Below are positions 38,061 to 52,077 of a stretch of DNA of 64,000 bases, in pieces. The translations under genes were made by a program, and so were the position numbers. The notes under the pieces were generated by a model. That model did no database searches and had not been told where the DNA came from. It saw only the letters and a list, made by a program, of their open reading frames with translations. Source of the stretch: Agriotes lineatus (taxonomy: Eukaryota > Arthropoda > Insecta > Coleoptera > Elateridae); contig CALNHX010003305.1 of the NCBI GenBank assembly GCA_940337035.1, positions 1 to 64,000 on the forward strand. Direction: 5' to 3'. Each line of letters starts with the position of its first letter. Position 1 is the stretch's first letter.

Positions 38061-41000
38061 CTAAAATAAAAAATCTAAGAGCGGTTCTACATCTACAATC
38101 GAAATAATAGCCAAAACGTCTCAGATCGTCCGTCAGAGCTTTTACAGGCGCTAGATGCCATTATGTCTACTTCTAAAACAGTAGGTGCCATTCCGATGCA
38201 TTGAGCGTTAGTTTCCAGTTGTTTGTGTACAGTCTTTAGAATTCTGCAATTACTGTCTATTAATTATAATATGTTACATTCTGCTAGTAGCATTCTGAGG
38301 CCATTATGCAATCGTGTTCAGACACCGAAATAGTGCTACTAAAATAAAAAAAATCTAAGAGCGTTTCTACTATCGAAATAATACCCAAAATGTGTCAGAC
38401 CGTCCGTAAGAGCGTTTACAGGCTCTAGCATTCCACTTTGTCTACTTCTAAAACAGTAGGTGCCATTTCGATGTATTTAAAGTTGTTTCTGTACAGTCTT
38501 TAGCATTCTGCAATTACTGTCTATTAACTATAATATGTTACATACTGCTAGTAAGATTCTGAGGCCATTATGCAGACCCGCTCAGACACCGAAATAGTAC
38601 TACTAAAATAAAAAAACTAAGAGCGTTTCTACATCTACAATCGAAATGATAGCCAAAACGTCTCAGATCGTCCCTCAGAGCTTTTACAGGCTCTAGACGC
38701 CATTTTGTCTACTTCTAAAACAGTAGATGCCATTCCGATGCTTTTAAAGTTAGTTTACAGTTGTTTGTGTACAGTCTTTAGAATTCTGCAATTACTGTCT
38801 ATTAATTATAATATGTTACATTCTGCTAGTAGCATTCTGAGGCCATTATGCAATCGTGTTCAGACACCGAAATAGTGATACTAAAATTAAAAAAATCTAA
38901 GAGCGTTTCTACTATCGAAATGATACCCAAAACGTGTCAGACCGTCCGTCAGAGCGTTTACAGGCTCTAGCATCCCATTATGTTTACTTCTAAAAGAGTA
39001 GGTGCCATTTCAATGTATTTAAAGCTAGTTTAAAGTTGTTTGTGCACAGTCTTTACCATTCTGCAAATACTGTCTATTAATTATAATATGTTACATTCTG
39101 CTAGTAGCATTCTGAGGCCATTATGCAGTCGTGTTCAGACACCGAAATAGTGCTACTAAAATAAAAAAATCTAAGAGCGTTTCTACTATCGAAATGATAC
39201 CCAAAACGTGTCAGACCGTCCGTAAGAGCGTTTACAGGCTCTAGCATTCCATTTTGTCTACTTCTAAAACAGTAGGTGCCATTTCGATGTATTTAAAGTT
39301 AGTTTAAAGTTGTTTCTGTACAGTCTTTAGCATTCTGCAATTACTGTCTATTAACTATAATATGTTACATACTGCTACTAAGATTCTGAGGCCATTATGC
39401 AGTCCCGCTCAGACACCGAAATAGTACTACTAAAATAAAAAATTTAAGAGCGTTTCTACATCTACAATCAAAATGTTAGCCAAAACGTCTCAGATCGTCC
39501 GTCAGAGCTTTTACAGGCTCTAGATGCCATTTTGTCTACTTCTAAAACAGTAAGTGCCATTCCGATGCTTTTAAAGTTAGTTTACAGTTGTTTGTGTACA
39601 GTCTTTAGAACTCTGCAATTACTGTCTATTAATTATAATATGTTACATTCTGCTAGTAGCATTCTGAGGCCATTATGCAATCGTGTTCAGACACCGAAAT
39701 AGTACTACTAAAATAAAAAAAATCTAAGAGCGTTTCTACTATCGAAATGATACCCAAAACGTGTCAGACCGTCCGCCAGAGCGTTTACAGGCTCTAGCAT
39801 TCCATTATGTTTACTTCTAAAAGAGTAGGTGCCATTTCAATGTATTTAAACTTAGTTTAAAGTTGTTTGTGCACAGTCTTTACCATTCTGCAATTACTGT
39901 CTATTAATTATAATATGTTACATTCTGCTAGTAGCATTCTGAGGCCATTATGCAGTCGTGTTCAGACACCGAAATAGTGCTACTAAAATAAAAAAATCTA
40001 AGAGCGTTTCTACTATCGAAATGATACCCAAAACGTGTCAGACCGTCCGTCAGAGCGTTTACAGGCTCTAGCATTCCATTTTGTCTACTTCTAAAACAGT
40101 AGGTGCCATTTCGATGTATTTAAAGTTAGTTTAAAGTTGTTTCTGTACATTCTTTAGCATTCTGCAATTACTGTCTATTAACTATAATATGTTACATACT
40201 GCTAGTAAGATTCTGAGGCCATTATGCAGTCCCGCCCAGACACCGAAATAGTACTACTAAAATAAAAAATCTAAGAGCGTTTCTACATCTACAATCGAAA
40301 TGATAGCCAAAACGTCTCAGATCGTCCGTCAGAGCTTTTACAAGCTCTAGATGCCATTTTGTCTACTTCTAAAACAGTAGGTGCCATTCCGATGCATTTA
40401 AAGTTAGTTTACAGTTGTTTGTGTACAGTCTTTAGAATTCTGCAATTACTGTCAATTAATTATATGTTACATTCTGCTAGTAGCATTCTGAGGCCATTAT
40501 GCAACCGTGTTCAGACACCGAAATAGTGATACTAAAATTAAAAAAATCTAAGAGCGTTTCTACTATCGAAATGATACCCAAAACGTGTCAGTCCGTCCGT
40601 CAGAGCTTTTACAGGCTCTAGCATTCCATTATGTTTACTTCTAAAAGAGTAGGTGCCAGTTCGATGTATTTAAAGTTAGTTTAAAGTTGTTTGTGCACAG
40701 TCTTTACCATTCTGCAATTACTGTCTATTAATTATAATATGTTACATTCTGCTAGTAGCATTCTGAGGCCATTATGCAATCGTGTTCAGACACCGAAATA
40801 GTGATACTAAAATTTAAAAAATCTAAGAGCGTTTCTACTATCGAAATGATACACAAAACGTGTCAGACCGTCCGTCAGAGCGTTTACAGGCTCTAGCATT
40901 CCATTATGTTTACTTCTAAAAGAGTAGGTGCCATTTCGATGTATTTAAAGTTAGTTTAAAGTTGTTTGTGCACAGTCTTTACCATTCTGCAATTACTGTC

Positions 41001-41360
41001 TATTAACTATAATATGTTACATACTGCTAGTAAGATTCTGAGGCCATTATGCAGTCCCGCTCAGACACCGAAATAGTACTACTAAAATAAAAAATCTAAG
41101 AGCGTTTCTACATCTACAATCGAAATGATAGCCAAAACGTCTCAGATCGTCCGTTAGAGCTTTTACAGGCTCTAGATGCCATTTTGTCTACTTCTAAAAC
41201 AGTAGATGCCATTCCGATCCATTTAAAGTTAGTTTACAGTTGTTTCTGTACAGTCTTTAGCATTCTGCAGTTACTGTTTATTAATTATAATATGTTACAT
41301 TCTGCTAGTAGCATTCTGAGGCCATTATGCAATCGTGTTCAGACACCGAAATAGTGCTAC
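38061..41360 (+). repeat. Third copy of the 18.2-21.5 kb segment
   Basis: Matches copy 1 of the large duplication at offset 19814: gagcggtt at 18265 and 38079, caatcaaaatgttagcc at 19651 and 39465. The offset shrinks to 19811 after a 3-bp deletion near 40463 (aattaattatatgttac). It contains the end of an octamer, the 11-bp-deletion monomer and one pentamer unit. It lacks gatccccaaaacg and has ctaaaagagtagg where both 7978-bp copies have ctaaaagaatagg, so it branched off before those changes or escaped them. Confidence 0.83.
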
Positions 41361-44300
41361 TAAAATAAAAAAAATCTAAGAGCGTTTCTGCTATCGAAAT
41401 GATACCCAAAACGTGTCAGACCGTCCGTAAGAGCGTTTACAGGCTATAGCATTCCATTTTGTCTACTTCTAAAACAGTAGGTGCCATTTCGATGTATTTA
41501 AAGTTAGTTTAAAGTTGTTTCTGTACAGTCTTTAGCATTCTGCAATTACTGTCTATTAACTATAATATGTTACATACTGCTAGTAAGATTCTGAGGCCAT
41601 TATGCAGTCCCGCTCAGACACCGAAATAGTACTGCTAAAATAAAAAATCTAAGAGGGTTTCTACATCTACATTCGAAATGATAGCCAAAACGTCTCAGAT
41701 CGACCGACAGAGCTTTTACAGGCTCTAGATGCCATTTTGTCTACTTCTAAAACAGTAGGTGCCATTTCGATGCATTTAAAGTTAGTTTACAGTTGTTTGT
41801 GTACAGTCTTTACCATTCTGCAATTACTGTCAATTAATTATAATATGTTACATTCTGCGAGTAGCATTCTGAGGCCATTATGCAATCGTGTTCAGACACC
41901 GAAATAGTGATACTAAAATTAAAAAAATATAAGAGCGTTTCTACTATCGAAATGATACACAAAACGTGTCAGACCGTCCGTCAGAGCGTTTACAGGCTCT
42001 AGCATTCCATTATGTTTACTTCTAAAAGAGTAGGTGCCATTTCGATGTATTTAAAGTTAGTTTAAAGTTGTTTGTGCACAGTCTTTACCATTCTGCAATT
42101 ACTGTCTATTAATTATAATATGTTACATTCTGCTAGTAGCATTCTGAGGCCATTATGCAGTCGTGTTCAGACACCGAAATAGTGCTACTAAAATAAAAAA
42201 ATCTAAGAGCGTTTCTACTATCGAAATGATACCCAAAACGTGTCAGACCGTCCGTAAGAGGGTTTACAGGATCTAGCATTCCATTTTGTCTACTTCTAAA
42301 ACAGTAGGTGCCATTTCGATGTATTTAAAGTTAGTTTAAAGTTGTTTCTGTACAGTCTTTAGCATTCTGCAATTACTGTCTATTAACTATAATATGTTAC
42401 ATACTGCTAGTAAGATTCTCAGGCCATTATGCAGTCCTGCTCAGACACCGAAATAGTACTACTAAAATAAAAAATCTAAGAGCGTGTCTACATCTACAAT
42501 CGAAATGATAGCCAAAACGTCTCAGATCGTCCGTCAGAGCTTTTACATGCGCTAGATGCCATTATGTCTACTTCTAAAACAGTAGGTGCCATTCCAATGC
42601 ATTTAACGTTAGTTTGCAGTTGTTTGTGTACAGTCTTTAGAATTCTGCAATTACTGTCTATTAATTATAATATGTTACATTCTGCTAGTAGCATTCTGAG
42701 GCCATTATGCAATCGTGTTCAGACACCGAAATAGTGATACTAAAATTTAAAAAATCTAAGAGCGTTTCTACTATCGAAATGATACACAAAACGTGTCAGA
42801 CCGTCCGTCAGAGCGTTTACAGGCTCTAGCATTCCATTATGTTTACTTCTAAAAGAGTAGGTGCCATTTCGATGTATTTAAAGTTAGTTTAAAGTTGTTT
42901 GTGCACAGTCTTTACCATTCTGCAATTACTGTCTATTAACTATAATATGTTACATACTGCTAGTAAGATTCTCAGGCCATTATGCAGTCCTGCTCAGACA
43001 CCGAAATAGTACTACTAAAATAAAAAATCTAAGAGCGTTTCTACTATCGAAATGATACCCAAAACGTGTCAGTCCATCCGTCAGAGCGTTTACAGGCTCT
43101 AGCATTCCATTATATTTACTTCTAAAAGAGTAGGTGCCAGTTCGATGTATTTAAAGTTAGTTTAAAGTTGTTTGTGCACAGTCTTTACCATTCTGCAATT
43201 ACTGTCTATTAATTATAATATGTTACATTCTGCTAGTAGCATTCTGAGGCCATTATGCAGTCGTGTTCAGACACCGAAATAGTGCTACTAAAATAAAAAA
43301 ATCTAAGAGCGTTTCTACTATCGAAATGATACCCAAAACGTGTCAGACCGTCCGTAAGAGCGTTTACAGGCTCTAGCATTCCATTTTGTCTACTTCTAAA
43401 ACAGTAGGTGCCATTTCGATGTATTTAAAGTTAGTTTAAAGTTGTTTCTGTACAGTCTTTAGCATTCTGCAATTACTGTCTATTAACTATAATATGTTAC
43501 ATACTGCTAGTAAGATTCTGAGGCCATTATGCAGTCCCGCTCAGACACCGAAATAGTACTACTAAAATAAAAAATCTAAGAGCGTTTCTACTATCGAAAT
43601 GATACCCAAAACGTGTCAGTCCATCCGTCAGAGCGTTTACAGGCTCTAGCATTCCATTATGTTTACTTCTAAAAGAGTAGGTGCCAGTTCGATGTATTTA
43701 AAGTTAGTTTAAAGTTGTTTGTGCACAGTCTTTACCATTCTGCAATTACTGTCTATTAATTATAATATGTTACATTCTGCTAGTAGCATTCTGAGGCCAT
43801 TATGCAATCGTGTTCAGACACCGAAATAGTGATACTAAAATTAAAAAAATCTAAGAGCGTTTCTACTATCGAAATGATACACAAAACGTGTCAGACCGTC
43901 CGTCAGAGCGTTTACAGGCTCTAGCATTCCATTATGTTTACTTCTAAAAGAGTAGGTGCCACTTCGATGTATTTAAATTTAGTTTAAAGTTGTTTGTGCA
44001 CAGTCTTTACCATTCTGCAATTACTGTCTATTAATTATAATATGTTACATTCTGCTAGTAGCATTCTGAGGCCATTATGCAGTCGTGTTCAGACACCGAA
44101 ATAGTGCTACTAAAATAAAAAAATCTAAGAGCGTTTCTACTATCGAAATGATACCCAAAACGTGTCAGACCGTCCGTAAGAGCGTTTACAGGCTCTAGCA
44201 TTCCATTTTGTCTACTTCTAAAACAGTAGGTGCCATTTCGATGTATTTAAAGTTAGTTTAAAGTTGTTTCTGTACAGTCTTTAGCATTCTGCAATTACTG

Positions 44301-47300
44301 TCTATTAACTATAATATGTTACATACTGCTAGTAAGATTCTGAGGCCATTATGCAGTCCCGCTAAGACACCGAAATAGTACTACTAAAATAAAAAATCTA
44401 AGAGCGTTTCTACTAGCGAAATGATACCCAAAACGTGTCAGTCCATCCGTCAGAGCGTTTACAGGCTCTAGCATTCCATTATGTTTACTTCTAAAAGAGT
44501 AGGTGCCAGTTCGATGTATTTAAAGTTAGTTTAAAGTTGTTTGTGCACAGTCTTTACCATTCTGCAATTACTGTCTATTAATTATAATATGTTACATTCT
44601 GCTAGTAGCATTCTGAGGCCATTATGCAGTCGTGTTCAGACACCGAAATAGTGCTACTAAAATAAAAAAATCTAAGAGCGTTTCTACTATCGAAATGATA
44701 CCCAAAACGTGTCAGACCGTCCGTAAGAGCGTTTAAGGGCTCTAGCATTCCATTTTGTCTACTTCTAAAACAGTAGGTGCCATTTCGATGTATTTAAAGT
44801 TAGTTTAAAGTTGTTTCTGTACAGTCTTTAGCATTCTGCAATTACTGTCTATTAACTATAATATGTTACATACTGCTAGTAAGATTCTGAGGCCATTATG
44901 CAGTCCCGCTCAGACACCGAAATAGTACTACTAAAATAAAAAATCTAAGAGCGTTTCTACATCTACAATCGAAATGATAGCCAAAACGTCTCAGATCGTC
45001 CGTCAGAGCTTTTACAGGCTCTAGATGCCATTTTGTCTACTTCTAAAACAGTAGATGCCATTCCGATCCATTTAAAGTTAGTTTACAGTTGTTTCTGTAC
45101 AGTCTTTAGCATTCTGCAGTTACTGTTTATTAATTATAATATGTTACATTCTGCTAGTAGCATTCTGAGGCCATTATGCAATCGTGTTCAGACACCGAAA
45201 TAGTGCTACTAAAATAAAAAAAGATCTAAGAGCGTTTCTGCTATCGAAATGATACCCAAAACGTGTCAGACCGTCCGTAAGAGCGTTTACAGGCTCTAGC
45301 ATTCCATTTTGTCTACTTCTCAAACACTAGGTGCCATTTCGATGTATTTAAAGTTAGTTTAAAGTTGTTTCTGTACAGCCTTTAGCATTCTGCAATTACT
45401 GTCTATTAATTATAATATGTTACATACTGCTAGTAAGATTCTGAGGCCATTATGCAGTCCCGCTCAGACACCGAAATAGTACTACTAAAATAAAAAATCT
45501 AAGAGCGTTTCTACATCTACAATCGAAATGATAGCCAAAACGTCTCAGATCGTCCGCCAGAGCTTTTACAGGCTCTAGATGCCATTTTGTCTACTTCTAA
45601 AACAGTAGATGCCATTCCGATCCATTTAAAGTTAGTTTACAGTTGTTTCTGTACAGTCTTTAGCATTCTGCAGTTACTGTTTATTAATTATAATATGTTA
45701 CATTCTGCTAGTAGCATTCTGAGGCCATTATGCAATCGTGTTCAGACACCGAAATAGTGCTACTAAAATAAAAAAAATCTAAGAGCGTTTCTGCTATCGA
45801 AATGATACCCAAAACGTGTCAGACCGTCCGTAAGAGCGTTTACAGGCTCTAGCATTCCATTTTGTCTACTTCTAAAACACTAGGTGCCATTTCGATGTAT
45901 TTAAAGTTAGTTTAAAGTTGTTTCTGTACAGTCTTTAGCATTCTGCAATTACTGTCTATTAACTATAATATGTTACATACTGCTAGTAAGATTCTGAGGC
46001 CATTATGCAGTCCCGCTCAGACACCGAAATAGTACTACTAAAATAAAAAAATCTAAGAGCGTTTCTACTATCGAAATGATACTCAAAACTTCTCAGATCG
46101 TCTGTCAGAGCGTTTACAGGCTGTAGCCTGCCATTTTGTCTACTTCTAAAACAGTAGGTGCCATTCCGATGCATTCAAAGTTAGTTTACAGTTGTTTCTG
46201 TACAGTATTTAGCATTCTGCAATTACTGTCTGTTAATTATAATATGTTGCATTCTGCTAGTAGCATTCTGAGGCCATTATGCAATCGTGTTCAGACACCG
46301 AAATAGTGATACTAAAATTAAAAAAATATAAGAGCGTTTCTACTATCGAAATGATACACAAAACGTGTCAGACCGTCCGTAAGAGGGTTTACAGGCTCTA
46401 GCATTCCATTATGTTTACTTCTAAAAGAGTAGGTGCCATTTCGATGTATTTAAAGTTAGTTTAAAGTTGTTTGTGCAAGGTCTTTACCATTCTGCAATTA
46501 CTGTCTATTAATTATAATATGTTACATTCTGCTAGTAGCATTCTGAGGCCATTATGCAGTCGTGTTCAGACACCGAAATAGTGCTACTAAAATAAAAAAA
46601 TCTAAGAGCGTTTCTACTATCGAAATGATACCCAAAACGTGTCAGACCGTCCGTAAGAGGGTTTACAGGCTCTAGCATTCCATTTTGTCTACTTCTAAAA
46701 CAGTAGGTGCCATTTTGATGTATTTAAAGTTAGTTTAAAGTTGTTTCTGTACAGTCTTTAGCATTCTGCAATTACTGTCTATTAACTATAATATGTTACT
46801 TACTGCTAGTAAGATTCTGAGGCCATTATGCAGTCCCGTTCAGATACCGAAATAGTACTACTAAAATAAAAAATCTAAGAGCGTGTCTACATCTACAATC
46901 GAAATGATAGCCAAAACGTCTCAGATCGTCCGTCAGAGCTTTTACATGCGCTAGATGCCATTATGTCTACTTCTAAAACAGTAGGTGCCATTCCAATGCA
47001 TTTAACGTTAGTTTGCAGTTGTTTGTGTACAGTCTTTAGAATTCTGCAATTACTGTCTATTAATTATAATATGTTACATTCTGCTAGTAGCATTCTGAGG
47101 CCATTATGCAATCGTGTTCAGACACCGAAATAGTGCTACTAAAATAAAAAAAATCTAAGAGCGTTTCTGCTATCGAAATGATACCCAAAACGTGTCAGAC
47201 CGTCCGTAAGAGCGTTTACAGGCTCTAGCATTCCATTTTGTCTACTTCTAAAACAGTAGGTGCCATTTCGATGTATTTAAAGTTAGTTTAAAGTTGTTTC

Positions 47301-48558
47301 TGTACAGTCTTTAGCATTCTGCAATTACTGTCTATTAACTATAATATGTTACATACTGCTAGTAAGATTCAGAGGCCATTATGCAGTCCCGCTCAGACAC
47401 CGAAATAGTACTACTAAAATAAAAAATCTAAGAGCGTTTCTACATCTACAATCGAAATGATAGCCAAAACGTCTCAGATCGACCGTCAGAGCTTTTACAG
47501 GCTCTAGATGCCATTTTGTCTACTTCTAAAACAGTAGGTGCCATTTCGATGCATTTAAAGTTATTTTACAGTTGTTTGTGTACAGTCTTTACCATTCTGC
47601 AATTACTGTCTATTAATTATAATATGTTACATTCTGCTAGTAGCATTCTGAGGCCATTATGCAGTCGTGTTCAGACACCGAAATAGTGCTACTAAAATAA
47701 AAAAATCTAAGAGCGTTTCTACTATCGAAATGATACCCAAAACGTGTCAGACCGTGCGTAAGAACGTTTACAGGCTCTAGCATTCCATTTTGTCTACTTC
47801 TAAAACAGTAGGTGCCATTTCGATGTATTTAAAGTTAGTTTAAAGTTGTTTCTGTACAGTCTTTAGCATTCTGCAATTACTGTCTATTAACTATAATATG
47901 TTACATACTGCTAGTAAGATTCTGAGGCCATTATGCAATCCCGCTCAGACACCGAAATAGTACTACTAAAATAAAAAATCTAAGAGCGTTTCTACATCTA
48001 CAATCGAAATGATAGCCAAAACGTCTCAGATCGTCCGTCAGAGCTTTTACAGGCTCTAGCATGCCATTTTGTCTACTTCGAAAACAGTAGATGCCATTCC
48101 GATCCATTTAAAGTTAGTTTACAGTTGTTTCTGTACAGTCTTTAGCATTCTGCAGTTACTGTTTATTAATTATAATATGTTACATTCCGCGAGTAGCATT
48201 CTGAAGCCATTGTGCAGTCGTGTTCAGACACCGAAATAGTGCTACTAAAATAAAAAAAATCTAAGAGCGTTTCTACTATCGAAATGATACCCAAAACGTG
48301 TCAGACCGTCCGTAAGAGCGTTTACAGGCTCTAGAATTCCATTTTGTCTACGTCTAAAACAGTAGGTGCCATTTCGATGTATTTTGGGTAGTTTAAAATG
48401 GTTTCTATACAGTCTTTAGCATTCTGCAATTACTGTCTATTAACTATAATATGTTACATACTGCTAGTAAGATTCTGAGGCCATTATGCAGTCCCGCTCA
48501 GACACCGAAATAGTACTACTAAAATAAAAAAACTAAGAGCGTTTCTACATCTACAATC
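41361..48558 (+). repeat. Satellite mosaic without one dominant period
   Basis: Classes A-D in irregular order. Repeated sub-blocks include monomers with gtcagtccatccg at 43071, 43618 and 44437, and paired C/A hybrids with gtttctgctatcg near 45240 and 45790. 42206-43256 duplicates 32580-33630. A unique monomer starting near 46071 has gatactcaaaacttctcag, ggctgtagcctgcc and gcattcaaag. I see no gene or foreign insertion. Confidence 0.85.
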
Positions 48559-48802
48559 GAAATGATAGCCAAAACGTCTCAGATCGTCCGTCAGAGCTTT
48601 TACAGGCTCTAGATGCCATTTTGTCTACTTCTAAAACAGTAGGTGCCATTCCGATGCATTTAAAGTTAGTTTACAGTTGTTTGTGTACAGTCTTTAGAAC
48701 TCTGCAGTTACTGCTAGTAGCATTTTTAGGCCATTATGCAATCGTGTTCAGACACCGAAATAGTGATACTAAAATTAAAAAATCTAAGAGCGTTTCTACT
48801 AC
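48559..48802 (+). repeat. Short 244-bp monomer with 28-bp deletion (example)
   Basis: Class A monomer in which cagttactg joins directly to ctagtagc, a 28-bp deletion between two ctg repeats that removes the AT-rich tctattaatt ... attctg segment. The following link is also short (ctacgaaatgat). Further deletion monomers lie near 51706, 54436 and 54963. Loss of 28 bp shifts the frame and yields a 62-codon open frame here and an identical one at 54873-55061; this is a by-product, not a gene. Confidence 0.85.
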
Positions 48803-48959
48803 GAAATGATACCCAAAACGTGTCAGACCGTCCGTCAGAGCTTTTACAGGCTCTAGATGCCATTTTGTCTACTTCTAAAACAGTAGGTGCCATTTCGATG
48901 TATTTAAAGTTAGTTTAAAGTTGTTTGCGCACAGTCTTTACCATTCTGCAATTACTGTC

Positions 48960-51160
48960 TATTAATTATAATATGTTACATTCTGCTAGTAGCATTCTGA
49001 GGCCATTATGCAGTCGTGTTCAGACACCGAAATAGTGCTACTAAAATAAAAAAATCTAAGAGCGTTTCTACTACGAAATGATACCCAAAACGTGTCAGAC
49101 CGTCCGTCAGAGCGTTTACAGGCTCTAGCATTCCATTTTGTCTACTTCTAAAACAGTAGGTGCCATTTCGATGTATTTAAAGCTTGTTTAAAGTTGTTTC
49201 TGTACAGTCTTTAGCATTCTGCAATTACTGTCTATTAACTATAATATGTTACATACTGCTAGTAAGATTCTGAGGCCATTATGCAGTCCCGCTCAGACAC
49301 CGAAATAGTGCTACTAAAATAAAAAAAATCTAAGAGCGTTTCTGCTATCGAAATGATACCCAAAACGTGTCAGACCGTCCGTAAGAGCGTTTACAGGCTC
49401 TAGCATTCCATTTTGTCTACTTCTAAAACAGTAGGTGCCATTTCGATGTATTTAAAGTTAGTTTAAAGTTGTTTCTGTACAGTCTTTAGCATTCTGCAAT
49501 TACTGTCTATTAACTATAATATGTTACATACTGCTAGTAAGATTCTGAGGTCATTATGCAGTCCCGCTCAGACACCGAAATAGTACTGCTAAAATAAAAA
49601 ATCTAAGAGCGTTTCTACATCTACAATCGAAATGATAGCCAAAACGTCTCAGATCGACCGTCAGAGCTTTTACAGGCTCTAGATGCCATTTTGTCTACTT
49701 CTAAAACAGTAGGTGCCATTTCGATGCATTTAAAGTTATTTTACAGTTGTTTGTGTACAGTCTTTAGCATTCTGCAATTACTGTCTATTAATTATAATAT
49801 GTTACATTCTGCTAGTAGCATTCTGAGGCCATTATGCAATCGTGTTCAGACACCGAAATAGTGATACTAAAATTAAAAAAATATAAGAGCGTTTCTACTA
49901 TCGAAATGATACACAAAACGTGTCAGACCGTCCGTCAGAGCGTTTACAGGCTCTAGCATTCCATTATGTTTACTTCTAAAAGAGTAGGTGCCATTTCGAT
50001 GTATTTAAAGTTAGTTTAAAGTTGTTTGCGCACAGTCTTTACCATTCTGCAATTACTGTCTATTAATTATAATATGTTACATTCTGCTAGTAGCATTCTG
50101 AGGCCATTATGCAGTCGTGTTCAGACACCGAAATAGTGCTACTAAAATAAAAAAATCTAAGAGCGTTTCTACTACGAAATGATACCCAAAACGTGTCAGA
50201 CCGTCCGTCAGAGCGTTTACAGGCTCTAGCATTCCATTTTGTCTACTTCTAAAACAGTAGGTGCCATTTCGATGTATTTAAAGCTTGTTTAAAGTTGTTT
50301 CTGTACAGTCTTTAGCATTCTGCAATTACTGTCTATTAACTATAATATGTTACATACTGCTAGTAAGATTCTGAGGCCATTATGCAGTCCCGCTCAGACA
50401 CCGAAATAGTGCTACTAAAATAAAAAAATCTAAGAGCGTTTCTGCTATCGAAATGATACCCAAAACGTGTCAGACCGTCCGTAAGAGCGTTTACAGGCTC
50501 TAGCATTCCATTTTGTCTACTTCTAAAACAGTAGGTGCCATTTCGATGTATTTAAAGTTAGTTTAAAGTTGTTTCTGTACAGTCTTTAGCATTCTGCAAT
50601 TACTGTCTATTAACTATAATATGTTACATACTGCTAGTAAGATTCTGAGGTCATTATGCAGTCCCGCTCAGACACCGAAATAGTACTGCTAAAATAAAAA
50701 ATCTAAGAGCGTTTCTACATCTACAATCGAAATGATAGCCAAAACGTCTCAGATCGACCGTCAGAGCTTTTACAGGCTCTAGATGCCATTTTGTCTACTT
50801 CTAAAACAGTAGGTGCCATTTCGATGCATTTAAAGTTATTTTACAGTTGTTTGTGTACAGTCTTTAGCATTCTGCAATTACTGTCTATTAATTATAATAT
50901 GTTACATTCTGCTAGTAGCATTCTGAGGCATTATGCAATCGTGTTCAGACACCGAAATAGTGATACTAAAATTAAAAAAATATAAGAGCGTTTCTACTAT
51001 CGAAATGATACACAAAACGTGTCAGACCGTCCGTCAGAGCGTTTACAGGCTCTAGCATTCCATTATGTTTACTTCTAAAAGAGTAGGTGCCATTTCGATG
51101 TATTTAAAGTTAGTTTAAAGTTGTTTGTGCACAGTCTTTACCATTCTGAAATTACTGTCT
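48960..51160 (+). repeat. Tetramer higher-order repeat, about 1100 bp, two copies
   Basis: Four-monomer unit. aagcttgttt recurs at 49180 and 50281, ctgaggtcattatgc at about 49545 and 50645, and cagatcgaccgtcag at about 49650 and 50750, about 1100 bp apart. A related ctgaggtcattatgc plus gatcgaccg pair occurs near 56905-57015, suggesting a transferred part of the same unit. The second copy has a one-base loss (ctgaggcattatg near 50929). Confidence 0.83.
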
Positions 51161-51920
51161 ATTAATTATAATATGTTACATTCTGCTAGTAGCATTCTGA
51201 GGCCATTATGCAGTCGTGTTCAGACACCGAAATAGTGCTACTTAAATAAAAAAATCTAAGAGCGTTTCTACTATCGAAATGATACCCAAAACGTGTCAGA
51301 CCGTCCGTAAGAGCGTTTACAGGCTCTAGAATTCCATTTTGTCTACTTCTAAAACAGTAGGTGCCATTTCGATGTATTTTGGGTAGTTTAAAATTGTTTC
51401 TGTACAGTCTTTAGCATTCTGCAATTACTGTCTATTAAATATAATATGTTACATACTGCTAGTAAGATTCTGAGGCCATTATGCAGTCCCGCTCAGACAC
51501 CGAAATAGTACTACTAAAATAAAAAAACTAAGAGCGTTTCTACATCTACAATCGAAATGATAGCCAAAACGTCTCAGATCGTCCGTCAGAGCTTTTACAG
51601 GCTCTAGATGCCATTTTGTCTACTTCTAAAACAGTAGGTGCCATTCCGATGCATTTAAAGTTAGTTTACAGATGTTTGTGTACAGTCTTTAGAATTCTGC
51701 AATTACTGCTAGTAGCATTCTGAGGCCATTATGCAGTCGTGTTCAGACACCGAAATAGTGCTACTAAAATAAAAAAAATCTAAGAACGTTTCTACTATCG
51801 AAATGATACCCAAAACGTCTCAGATCGTCCGTCAGCAACGGTAACAGGCTCTAGCATGTCATTTTGTCTACTTCTAAAAGAGTAGATGCCAATCCGAAGC
51901 TTTTGAAGTTATTTTGCAGT
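50870..51920 (+). repeat. Duplicated segment with class E monomer, copy 1
   Basis: About 1.05 kb matching 53600-54650 at offset 2730-2731. Shared private variants: attctgaaattactg, ctctagaattcc, tattttgggtag, attaaatataat, cagatgtttgtg, the 28-bp-deletion monomer and the start of a class E monomer. Copy 1 continues through the whole class E unit. Confidence 0.85.
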
Positions 51921-52077
51921 TGTTTCTGTACAATCTTTAGCATTCTGCAATTACTGTCTGTTAATTATAATATGTTACATTCTGCTAGTAGCATTCTGAG
52001 GCCATTATGCACAATCGTGTTCAGACACCGAAATAGTACTACTAAAATAAAAAAAATCTAAGAGCGTTTCTACTATC
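51800..52077 (+). repeat. Divergent class E monomer
   Basis: The most divergent monomer type seen, 278 bp. It has gtcagcaacggtaacagg instead of gtcagagcgtttacagg, ctagcatgtcattttg, ctaaaagagtagatgccaatccg, aagcttttgaagttattttgcag and attactgtctgttaat. Its ends are normal, so it is still an in-phase member of the array. Related units recur near 54530 (front half only, then switching to class B sequence after about 54660), 62508 and 63608. The last has aagcctttgaag and lacks two bases of the gcaacgg region. They may be an older subfamily that recombination is still moving around. Confidence 0.85.

Noticed and set aside
45983..46174. 63-codon minus-strand open frame in the satellite
   Set aside because: Made by a run of local variants in one monomer junction. 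Similar frames appear wherever indels fall right (53917-54147, 61568-61783) and are broken in the neighbouring monomers.
48621..48809. 62-codon plus-strand frame, identical to that at 54873-55061
   Set aside because: Identity reflects copying of the same 28-bp-deletion monomer, not protein conservation. Other monomers have stops in this frame.
48736..48918. 60-codon plus-strand frame overlapping the previous one
   Set aside because: Crosses a monomer boundary in a different frame of the same satellite; no protein feature.
50791..52061. Open frames at 50791-50985 and 51864-52061
   Set aside because: Both are satellite-derived, begin at the same monomer position and end at the A-rich tract. 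No ribosome-context or protein evidence.
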